This document shows, piece after piece, positions 14,650-26,600 of a stretch of 64,000 nt of DNA. The notes below the pieces were generated by a model. It was not told the origin of the DNA and did no database searches. It worked only from the letters and a program-made list of their open reading frames with translations. The stretch is from Diphasiastrum complanatum (taxonomy: Eukaryota > Streptophyta > Lycopodiopsida > Lycopodiales > Lycopodiaceae). The stretch's first letter is position 1; each line of letters starts with the position of its first letter. Location: NCBI GenBank assembly GCA_029204225.1, contig CM055096.1, forward strand, positions 74,183,919-74,247,918, in the 5' to 3' direction. A program made the translations under genes and the position numbers.

Positions 14650-17600
14650 AATTTATGTATATTTTTGCGCATGTGTATGGGTGCACCCATGCATCCTCCT
14701 CCCCTCACCCATGCATACACAGTTTTTTCACTAGAAATGAAATTATTGTATGCAACAAAGCCACATTGTTTGAAGAGGACCATCGCTGATGCCACCATGA
14801 AAAAGCATCGTTGGAAGGGAGCTTGAAATCAGAGTCTATAACTGATCCATCGTTGACCAGATGAGAGCAAGTTGAGCGCTGCTTGCTGTCTACTGCTGCG
14901 ACAGACTCTATCACTGCCCATAGGGAGGCCATTGCTGCTCATCAAATTACCTCAGGTGCTCATCAAACAGACCCTAATCAGCTAACTCCTTGACATCGAT
15001 CCGGACACTATAACTTGGAGGAGGGTAATGGATGTAAATGATCGTTTTCTGCTCAAGATCACTATAGGTCAAGGTTCTGAAGAGAAGGGAATGACTAGGG
15101 AAACGGGTTTTGACATTTCAGTTGCAAGTGAGATCATGGCTGTGCTGGCTCTTACCACCTCCCTAGCAGATATGAGAGAGAGGCTTGGGAAGGTGGTTAT
15201 TAGATCCAGCTGAGCGTGAGGCAGGAGATGGCTGAGAGCCTAGGCGGTGGTATGGGACGCCGTCTGGGATGGAGGTCGGATCCAGCTTGATACGGTCACA
15301 GGCCAGGGCACGGTGGGTGGACCCGGATTAGGTCCTATGGCGGGGTGGAACGTGAATCGTTCGGTCTCTTGTGGTTAACCGGCACCTGGAGGTTTGCAGT
15401 AAGTTAGATTGTAACATATTGTATCAGAGCCACTGCATACTGAAAGCAGGTGCGTTGATCCGTAGTAGTTTTCTTGTAAATTACGACGCTTCTGACGGAA
15501 TTCAAATCGGGTTTAAAATGCATTTTTTATGCATCTACTATGGTTCTTCTTCCCGCTGTTTTTTCAAAATTTTGAAGAAAAAAAAGGTTAGAAAAAACAA
15601 TAGGGGGGCCCAAGGAAGACCTTCCACGTGGCACTGTCCCGGAAAGGACAGGTGGCGGTCCTTCCTACACCTATTCCGCTCAGATTCAGGCGATGGTCTG
15701 ATCGCGATGGGGGCCTCCTCAACTTAGTATAAAACTTATATAGCTTATCGCTGCCTGTCCAGAAAAAATTCTCAAAAAATGTTGAGAAATCTGCCACGTG
15801 GCATCTCTTGGTCCAGGTGAGTGGCAGCTGGCAGCGCCCTGCTGTTGCGATGTGTTTCAGACCCTGAGATGAGGAAATCGGGGCCCTCCCTGAAATTTTA
15901 ACTTGATTGTCTTCTATCTGTCCCTGTATATCAGCGATGGACCAGTTGAAGAAAATCAAGATAAAGTGAAGGGGGAGGGGGGCTGTAGGCCACCTGGCAG
16001 ATTGCTAGGTGAAGACCAAAAGGCTGAGGTGGAGGCTAGGTGGCAAGTCAAGGCCACTTGGCAGTTGTTAGGATAGCATGAAGAGGGAGATATGCCTCTT
16101 CCATGCATCTGTTTTGTGAGAAATAAGGTGGAGGTGGTGGTGCATCCTTCTCCTTGCTCTCTCTTAATCCTCTTGGCAGCCATGGACAATACCATTTGGT
16201 TTGTGAAGAGACAGCAAGAGTAGTCTTGTATCTACCTTCTTTGAGTAGCTTTTGATTCTCTTCTATCTTCTCTTCTTAATTCACCTCTCTTCTCTCTGTA
16301 AAAATGGAGCCTACTCCTACTACACAGCCTATGTCCCCTGCTCATGAGGCTACAGGTATCTGCCTCTGTCTTAGACCCTGATGTTTTGATGCTGGCTATT
16401 AACAGTCTACAGCAACAGATTGTGGATATGCAAGCAAAGCACAGTCGGGATCAGCAGGATCTCAAGGAATTGACGCAGCTAAGGCAATTGGTGCATCAAC
16501 CCTTGTTTACTCCTGAAGTTTTTGCTGGGGAAAAGAAGGATAGAACCCCGGAGGCGGTCTTGCAATGGCTGGATCGATGGAATTCGCACTTTTCCATGCA
16601 CGATTCATCCGAGGACAACAAGATCCATCTCGCCGTCATGTACCTGCGAGGTAAAGCATTTACCTGGTGGCAAGATATAAGGGGTAAGCCTGAAGTTCCT
16701 AGGAATTGGGAGGATTTCTGTAAGGCCTTTAAGGCGGCCTACCTTCCTATTCTTGATGATTTTGAGTTTTACCGTCAGTATGCGACGATCCATATGGGGA
16801 ACCGGCCCATGGATCAGTATTTGCAAGAATTTCAAGAGGTCTATTCTCGTTTTGCAACTAGAATAGATCCTTTGCTAGTAAAGTTGCATTTCATACTGGG
16901 GTTGTTAAGAGATTATCAGCTAGAGGTTAGGAGGAACCAGCCTCTTACCCTCGAGGATGTTGTTCGCTTTGCCAGAATCTACGATGATACTCGTACGATG
17001 GCTAAGCCTGAGATTGGGGTCTTACCCGACGTAAAGGGTAAGAGGCCTTTCTTTCCAAAGAAATCGAAAGATAAGGCAAAGGAAGGCGCTTCAGGTTCAG
17101 GGAAATCGAAGAAAAGATCTACCTTGGACCAGGAAACCTTCATAAAAGCCAGAAGCGACAATCTGTGCTTCAATTGCATGGAACCAGGTCATGTCGCGAA
17201 GGAATGTCCAAAGAAACGGAAAGCTAAAGGGGCATCTTTTAAGACGCCAGGTAACTCTAGCATATCTAGTATAGATCTTTCCTTTGCTGGTAATTCTGTG
17301 TGTGAGCATTGTTGTTTTAATACGGCTGCTTTTGGCCCTCATGACCTCATTCGGATGAAGGGGATTGTGGGTGGTCAAGCCGTAACTGTTTTATTTGACG
17401 ATGGTTCCACACATAATTTTATTAACGCTAATTTGTTGCAGAAGCTAAAGGTGGAAACAAGGCAAAGTGACCACCGATACACAGTGAAGCTGGCAACTGG
17501 AGTAGAAAGCCAAATTTGGGACCGGATAGTCCCTCATCTACCAATACAGATTCAAGCCTACAAGGATAAATTAGACTTTCATATTATGAATCTAGATAGG

Positions 17601-20600
17601 GTAGATGTTATACTTGGTAAAGAGTGGTTCTATGAGAGGAATGAGTCTATGAAGAAAAACTATGTAACACACAGTTTGTCGTTCTTACATAACGGCTCAC
17701 TCATAGAATTGAATGGAAATGTGGATATTTCTACTCCGTATATGCTTTCTGCTATGGAAACTGTTAAATGTATGGATATTGTGAATTGCAATTCTTATTT
17801 ATGTTGGTTAAAAGATTTTACTTACCATGAAGAACGTAGTTTACAATTTTACAATCTCTAGATGGAATTAATGTCTAAAAACCTAAAACTAGAAAACTCG
17901 CCGGAAGGTGAAATTTTTAGGAAACTTAGACATGAATTTAACGATGTTTTTCCTGAGCAACTTCCTGAGGGTCTTCCCCCCTCTAGGGGTGTTGACCATG
18001 GTATTAAACTAATTCCTGGTAGTTCTCCTATATCACTGTATCCATATAGGATGAGTACTACTGAGGAGGATGAAGTTTATAGGCAACTGCAAAATTACCT
18101 TAAGATGGGCCATGTTAGGCCTAGTAAATCTCATTGGGGGGCACCCGTGCTCCTTGTTGATTAAAAAGACGGAGGTACTCGTCTTTGTGTGGACTTTAAA
18201 AAGTTGAATAAGTTAACGATTAAAAACCGTTATCCTTTACCGCGACTGGTAAACTAGTTGATCGATTGCATGGTGCAAAGTACTTCACCAAAATCGATTT
18301 GAGATCAGGGTATCATCAGATTCACATAAAGACTGAGGATATTGAAAAAACCGGGTTTAGAACTAGGTACGGCCATTATGAGTTTCTGGTTTTACCATTT
18401 GGCTTGACAAATGCTCCAGCGACTTTCCAACAGATGATGAACGATCTTCTTCGTCCATATCTGGGAAAATTCGTGATAGTCTACTTAGATGATATTCTCA
18501 TCTATAGTAAGACCTTGGAGGAGCATGAGGAACATCTCAGGACTGTCTTGAAGTTACTTAGACAGGAGAAGCTGTTTGCCAAGGAGTCCAAATGTGTGTT
18601 CTTCCAGAAAAGGTTGTTATACCTTGGTCACATTATTTCGGACCATGGGTTGGAAATTGACCCAAATAAAGTCCGACAAGTTCGTGAATGGTCTATCACT
18701 AAAACCATCCGGGAGGTTAAGTCCTTTTTGGGCTTTACGGGTTTTTTCATAGATTCATCTTGAACTATGCATTAATTGCATTGGCCTTGACAAATGTCCT
18801 TAGAGGGGCTAAGAGAGTTAGTCGGCACAGTAAGTTCAGTCCTCCAGTTACTTGGACTGAAGAGTTGAATCAAATTTTTGAGAACCTCAAATACTGTGTA
18901 ACTACAGCGCCTATTCTACACATAGTGGATCCTAACAAGCCGTATGTACTTGAAACGGATGCCAGTGACTATGCTATAGGCGCAGTCCTATATCAGGATG
19001 GTAGACCGGTAGCTTTTGAAAGCAAGAAGTTGGATCCTGCTCAAAGGCGGTATTCCACCTATGACAAGGAACTTTTTGCTGTCATTAATGCCCTAAAAGT
19101 TTGGAGACATTACTTGTATGGCTCCCAGTTTACTATAGTTACTGATCATCAAGCGTTAAAGTATATTAACGATGCGGTCGACCTTAGGGGTCGTAAGGCC
19201 AGATGGTCAGAGATGCTCCAAGAATTTCATTATGACATTGAGTACCGGAAGGGTACCTCTAACAGTGTCGCGGATGCCTTAAGCCGGATTGGAGAGGTTA
19301 ATCAGTTAAGCTTTTCTGAGATCCAATCTGAGTTGTATCTGTCCTTAAGAGATTTGTGTAAGACCGATAGGTACTTCGGTCATATTTGGCTAGACGTCCT
19401 GGCAGGTTCTACTAGATCTAGTGATGAGCTTGGAATGCAGGATTCCAAGATTTCTCCTCAGGACAACATTCAAAAAGACTATTCCATTAGGAATGGGTTA
19501 CTTTTCCGGAATGGAAAAGTTTGTGTGTCAGAAAATAATGATATAAGGGCCCAAATCCTGCATGAATGTCATGACAGCCCGTGTGCAGGGCACCCTGGCG
19601 CTCAAAGGACGCTTGACTTAGTAAAAAGGAACTTTTACTGGCCAAATTTAAAAAGTCAAGTGGAGGCATATGTTCGCAAGTGTGCGCAATGCCAAGTTAA
19701 TAAAGTGAAAGACTTAACCTAGGGTTTTTGAGGAGGGAGCTTGGGTATATCTTAGAATTCCAAAAGATTCTAAGGTACTAAGGACTGGAAAATGTCCTAA
19801 GTTATCTCCTCGTTATGCAGGGCCATTCCGAATAGTAAAGAAACTCCATCGGAATGCATACCAGCTAGAACTCCCTCAAGGTGTTAAAGTACAACGACTT
19901 GGTGGAAAGGATGACTAATGCCTCAGGAGGACTTAATTCGGCTGGAGGACCTATCATCCTTTGTACCTACAGAACCACAGGCCATTGTTGATGTACGTCA
20001 ACGTGGACTCAGAAAACGGTAGGTAACTGAGTACTTGGTTCGTTGGAAAGGAAATTCCGAGGATGATGACACTTGGGAAAAGGAATTTGACCTTAAACTA
20101 AGATTCCCAAGATTCCTTCCTTAGATAAGGAATATTTTAAGGAAGAGGGAATGTTAGGGACCCAACTCCCTTGGGTCCCAAACCCAGACGATGACTGGGC
20201 CTGTAGACTTGACCGGTGACTCGTGAACCTGCATGGTTGCCACGTGTCATGGTCCCGGAGTGCACATGGCTTGGAGTCTCTCTCCTTGGAGGTATACAAG
20301 GGGAGGAGGACTCATTTGCCATCCATTCTGTCTACCTAGGAGGAGGTGGATGGAGAGCATGTGCACGGCCAGGATGTATTGCTAGCGTGAGGCAGGAGAT
20401 GGCTGAGAGCCTAGGCGGTGGTATGGGACGTCGTCTGGGATGGAGGTTGGATCCAGCTTGATACGGTCACAGGCCAGGGCAAGGTGGGTGGACCCGGATT
20501 AGGTCCTATGGCGGGGTGGAACGTGAATCGTTCGGTCTCTTGTGGTTAACCGGCACCTGGAGGTTTGCAGTAAGTTAGATTGTAACACTCTGCCTGCTCT

Positions 20601-23600
20601 CGGGTTCTGCGGACTATCCGCAAGGCCCGTGGGTTTTTGCTTTTTTTTTTTTTTTAAAAAACTCGTCCGAGGCCCGAACGCGTTCTGGGCCCCAGACGCG
20701 TCCGCGTCCGGACGCTGGACGCGTCCAGCGTTTAAAAAAAAAATAAAAAAAAAGGACGCGTCCGACCCTGAATCCGGGGGTCGGACACGTCCGGGTCCGG
20801 GCGTCGGACGCGGCACTTTTGGCCTGGACCCTCATGTCTGATATATATATATGGATAGATATATATATATATACATATATATATATTTAAATTTATGTAT
20901 ATTTTTGCGCATGTGTATGGGTGCACCCATGCATCCTCCTCCCCTCACCCATGCATACACAGTTTTTTCACTAGAAATGAAATTATTGTATGCAACAAAG
21001 CCACATTGTTTGAAGAGGACCATCGCTGATGCCACCATGAAAAAGCATCGTTGGAAGGGAGCTTGAAATCAGAGTCTATAACTGATCCATCGTTGACCAG
21101 ATGAGAGCAAGTTGAGCGCTGCTTGCTGTCTACTGCTGTGACAGACTCTATCACTGCCCATAGGGAGGCCATTGCTGCTCATCAAATTACCTCAGGTGCT
21201 CATCAAACAGACCCTAATCAGCTAACTCCTTGACATCGATCCGGACACTATAACTTGGAGGAGGGTAATGGATGTAAATGATCGTTTTCTACTCAAGATC
21301 ACTATAGGTCAAGGTTCTGAAGAGAAGGGAATGACTAGGGAAACGGGTTTTGACATTTCAGTTGCAAGTGAGATCATGGCTGTGCTGGCTCTTACCACCT
21401 CCCTAGCAGATATGAGAGAGAGGCTTGGGAAGGTGGTTATTGGATCCAGCTGAGCGTGAGGCAGGAGATGGCTGAGAGCCTAGGCGGTGGTATGGGACGC
21501 TGTCTGGGATGGAGGTCGGATCCAGCTTGATACGGTCACAGGCCAGGGCACGGTGGGTGGACCCGGATTAGGTCCTATGGCGGGGTGGAACGTGAATCGT
21601 TCGGTCTCTTGTGGTTAACCGGCACCTGGAGGTTTGCAGTAAGTTAGATTGTAACATATTGTATCAGAGCCACTGCATACTGAAAGCAGGTGCGTTGATC
21701 CGTAGTAGTTTTCTTGTAAATTACGACGCTTCTGACGGAATTCAAATCGGGTTTAAAATGCATTTTTTATGCATCTACTATGGTTCTTCTTCCCGCTGTT
21801 TTTTCAAAATTTTGAAGAAAAAAAAGGTTAGAAAAAACAGTAGGGGGGCCCAAGGAAGACCTTCCACGTGGCACTGTCCCGGAAAGGACAGGTGGCGGTC
21901 CTTCCTACACCTATTCCGCTCAGATTCAGGCGATGGTCTGATCGCGATGGGGGCCTCCTCAACTTAGTATAAAACTTATATAGCTTATCGCTGCCTGTCC
22001 AGAAAAAATTCTCAAAAAATGTTGAGAAATCTGCCACGTGGCATCTCTTGGTCCAGGTGAGTGGCAGCTGGCAGCGCCCTGCTGTTGCGATGTGTTTCAG
22101 ACCCTGAGATGAGGAAATCGGGGCCCTCCCTGAAATTTTAACTTGATTGTCTTCTATCTGTCCCTGTATATCAGCGATGGACCAGTTGAAGAAAATCAAG
22201 ATAAAGTGAAGGGGGAGGGGGGGTGTAGGCCACCTGGCAGATTGCTAGGTGAAGACCAAAAGGCTGAGGTGGAGGCTAGGTGGCAAGTCAAGGCCACTTG
22301 GCAGTTGTTAGGATAGCATGAAGAGGGAGATATGCCTCTTCCATGCATCTGTTTTGTGAGAAATAAGGTGGAGGTGGTGGTGCATCCTTCTCCTTGCTCT
22401 CTCTTAATCCTCTTGGCAGCCATGGACAATACCATTTGGTTTGTGAAGAGACAGCAAGAGTAGTCTTGTATCTACCTTCTTTGAGTAGCTTTTGATTCTC
22501 TTCTATGATCGTTTTCTGCTCAAGATCACTATAGGTCAAGGTTCTGAAGAGAAGGGAATGACTAGGGAAACGGGTTTTGACATTTCAGTTGCAAGTGAGA
22601 TCATGGCTGTGCTGGCTCTTACCACCTCCCTAGCAGATATGAGAGAGAGGCTTGGGAAGATGGTTATTGGATCCAGCTGAGCAGGGGATCCTGACATTGC
22701 CAACCATCTTGGTGTGGGAACTGCCCTCACTGTCCTGATGAAGGATGCCATACACCCTATGTTGATGCAAACCCTAGAGGGAACTCCTATTTTCGTGCAT
22801 GCAGGTCCATTTGCCAACGTTGCCCATGGGATCCATACAGATAATGCCTCCATGCCTTTAATGCATGAACTATGGCATACAACTCCTTTTCATGAGTTAG
22901 ATAATTTTTCTGAGCAGGGTTGAGCTTCTTGCTGTCAAAGGCCACAGGCCTACCCTCTTGCATCAAAACAGCTCCCACAGCAATGTCACTCGCATCCGTA
23001 TCTATAACATAGGGCTTTTGAGGGTCTACCATTTTTCTTGCTTCAACTGATCAAAGCTTGCTTGCTACAGTTCAGTCCACTCACCAAATCTATTCTTTTA
23101 ATCAGTCAAAGGTGCTGCAATATAGGAGTATTTCTTAACATATTTTCTATAGAATACTACCAATCCAAGAAAAGAACGGAGTGCTGTCAAATCAGCTGGC
23201 ACAGGCCACGCAACGATCACAGCAACCTTCTTAGGATCTGGCCTTACTCCATCAGCAGACACTACATGACCAAGATACTCGATCTCTTTTTTTAAACAAT
23301 TCACTTTTTTTACTATTGGCAAACAAAGTGTTCTCCCTCAAAGTAGACAACACAGTTCTAAGGTGAGCCATATGCTTGACCTCACCTGCACTGTCAGTCA
23401 GAATGTCATCAACAAAGTTTACGACAAACTTACCCATATACGGTCTGAGCACATCATTCATCATCATCATGAATGTAGCTGGGGCATTAGTCAATCCAAA
23501 TGGCATCACAAGATACTCATAGTGACCGAACCGAGTTCTGAAGGCAGTCTTGTGTACATCCTCTTCACGAACTCTAACCTGATGGTATCGACTCTTTAGG

Positions 23601-26600
23601 TCTATTTTACTGAACACAGTGGCACCTGACAAGGCATCAAGCAAATCATCTATACGTGGCATAGGATATCGATGTTTAACCGTTATCTTGTTCAAACCTC
23701 GATAATCCACACACATACGCCATGATCCATCCTTCTTTTTTACAAGAATGATCGGAGAGGCAAAAGGGAAATAACTAGGTCGTATATGCCCCTTGGCCAG
23801 ACAATCATCGACCATCCGTCTCACTTCCTCTTCCTCCTTAAGACTCATTCTGTAAGGACGTCTATTGACAAGACATGATCCGGGTATTAATTCAATCTTA
23901 TGTTCAACATTCATCTTAGGAGGTAAAACAGATGGAAGATCATCTATGAACACATTTGAAAACTCTCTCCTAATCTCTTGATCCAAATTGGAAATAGTAC
24001 TAGTTTGCACACATTGCATGCTACTCTGACTAGTATTCATAGACATATCAAGTAGAAAGCAAACACAGTGTACTCACAATGGATCCTACGCAACTGCGTA
24101 GCTGAAACAAGCGGTCCAGGAGGCACACCCCGCTCCCCACGAAGGGAATGCATCACACCATCAAACTGGAACTCATACACATGAGTATCCCAGGCTATGT
24201 GTGGCTTCCGCATCGTGTGCCAACAAATGCCCAACACCACATCAAACCGCGCGCAAGCAATGTTATCTCGAAATCCAACTCTTCTGTGTAACTTTGTACA
24301 GTTAGTGGAATGCCCACAACCCTTTTATCCCAAATCTCTGTACCCTTTCCATCAGCCATTTCCACTGTGTACTGGTACTGGGATGGTTGAGTATTCACAC
24401 CTAACTTCCGTACCAAAGTTGAATTCAACACATTATGAGAGGACCCAATGTCAAATAGAACCTGACCATCTCTACCACACAGCTGTCCTCACGTAACAAT
24501 AAGAGAAGTGTTAGGAAATTGATACCCTTGGCGAGCCGATTTTGACAAGAGCGCTGGTGGAGCCGTGTCCACTCTCCTAACCACCGAAACATTCATGAGG
24601 CGTGGAACATCTAGATTGGCTTCCTGCTCGATCTCTTCCACTGTCATATGATCCTCACCCTGGTTCATCTGGTCCACCTAAAGATTATATGTGGTCCGCA
24701 TCAAGTTCCGTGGACATTCCTTCCACCTATGTTGTCCCAAACATCCAAAACAAAGATTCTCCCTCTTTGCACCCTACACCCTTCTTCTTTTGGTCACCCC
24801 GAGCCTGCCACTGATTGGTTTGACCTTCAAACTTTCTCTTTTTGTTCCATTTGCCCTTGCATCCCCAAGGTTGCTGACCACCTGTACCAGCTACCACAAC
24901 AGGATCCGGGCCTTTTTTCCCATCTTCATAATACAAAGCCATCTGGATGGCTCCCCGTAAATCATGAGATTGCTCCTTCCGCACGAAAGGGCGAATACTC
25001 TCTCGAAGTCTCTCCACAAAGTGAAATATTTGCATGTACATAGGAACTTCCTGAGGAATGCGTAACAAAGTCTCTCGGTACTTGTCTGCATAATCCTGCA
25101 CGCTCAAGTTACCCTGCTTCAAATAAGACCATTGTTGCATGGCTCCGTGGTCTTCATCCACCCAGTTTTGCACAAACATTTGTCGGAATGCCTCCCACGT
25201 GGTTGGAACTAGGTCATCCTTTTCCACCTTCCTCCACCACCTTTCTGCTGACTCTTGAAAACGCTATGTGGCTTCAGTAATCATCTCAGTTTCATCATCT
25301 ATGCCACACATCTGGAATGCTTTCTCCCACTTTTGCAACCAATTCTCAACGGCATCTGTAGTTCTCATAGATACTGCTCCAGTGAACTTCGGAGGTTTTA
25401 AATCTTTGATAGTAGGTAGCTTTCTCTTTCGAAACCCCAACTCAGCTTCATGGCCCGTTGACAATGCCCTTTCTACTTCCATAGTTGTACCACTGACTCT
25501 CTCAAGAACACTAGCCCCTTTACCTTTGAGTTGCTCCAAAATCAGCTTAAGAGTAGCTTCGATAGCATCCACTTTGGAACATACAGCATCTAATCTCTGT
25601 GAATCTTGACTGGTGTTGCTTGCAGATGTCATAGCAAAAAAATAGGTAGCAGAAACAAAGCAAAACCAAGCTCTCAGCACCTCAAATCACTACACAGATA
25701 GGTTACCCTGAATTCCTAGAAGAACTGGATAGAATAGACCTCCTACAGCCAAGTTCTAACTACACATAGACTCCTCTTCTCCCAAAATCAGTAAACTAGG
25801 GTTTCAAACTGACAATTGGCAAAAAACTATAGATGATCACCGAATCAAAAGCCGAAAAGCCCTGCTCTACCAGCAACCTACCACAAGAAGCTTATTGCAA
25901 CTGACAGATCTGAAAAATACTGAGTATTGAAGAAGTTACAAACAGATTTACAAATCCTATGTGGGCTGGATTTTCACAAAAGAAAAGAGAATAATCAAGC
26001 CGCGTAGTATAAAATGCTCAAAGGCTGCCAAAAGATCAGCAATCCACCATAGGGCTTCAATCTGCTATCTTATGGGCTCCAAATTTGCCAACAGATCACC
26101 TGCAGTAGGGCGCTGGCTCTCCAAGAATGCTCCAAACCCTAACTGAAGATGCCAAATCCCACACAAATGTTGCACACAAGCTCACAAACCCTAACTGAAT
26201 ACACAGAATCACTCAGCAAATCCGTCACTTTATTAATCTCAAGCAAATGTACATAGATTAACAAACAAACATGAGAGCTCTGCTGCAAGTCTCCTCCCAA
26301 CCATAGCTGCATAGGAATACCATAATGAGGAATGCCTGACCAGGCTCACACTATAGCACCCCTTAACCCTGACACATCCTAACGTCGACACATGGCAAAC
26401 TCCATGCACAGCCGACACTTGCCACTTGGCAGTACCCTAACACACAGGCAAGCTAGTAGGTGGACAGTCTGACACGTGTCACTCATGCATTGGACCAAGT
26501 GTCCCAATGAGCATATGACACATGTCCTGTTGACCCGTCCATTGGTTGTCCGACAAGTGTCACTCACGCACTGGACCAAGTGTCTCAGTGAGCATATGAC

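Larger units (their letters stand above)
13897..22506 (+). mobile_element. Composite Ty3/gypsy chromovirus (element 1)
   Basis: The order is a 5' LTR-like block (13897-15416), primer site, leader, gag-protease, RT-RNase H, part of integrase, chromodomain, polypurine tract (about 20138-20151), a 3' LTR-like block (20152-21656), then a second copy of the primer site and leader (21657-22506). The two LTR-like blocks are nearly identical, so the event is recent. The integrase catalytic core is missing and several frames are broken, so the copy cannot act alone. The duplicated leader on the right means the copy does not end at an LTR, and no target duplication can be read. It lies antisense to the host gene in intron 24. 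Confidence 0.88.
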
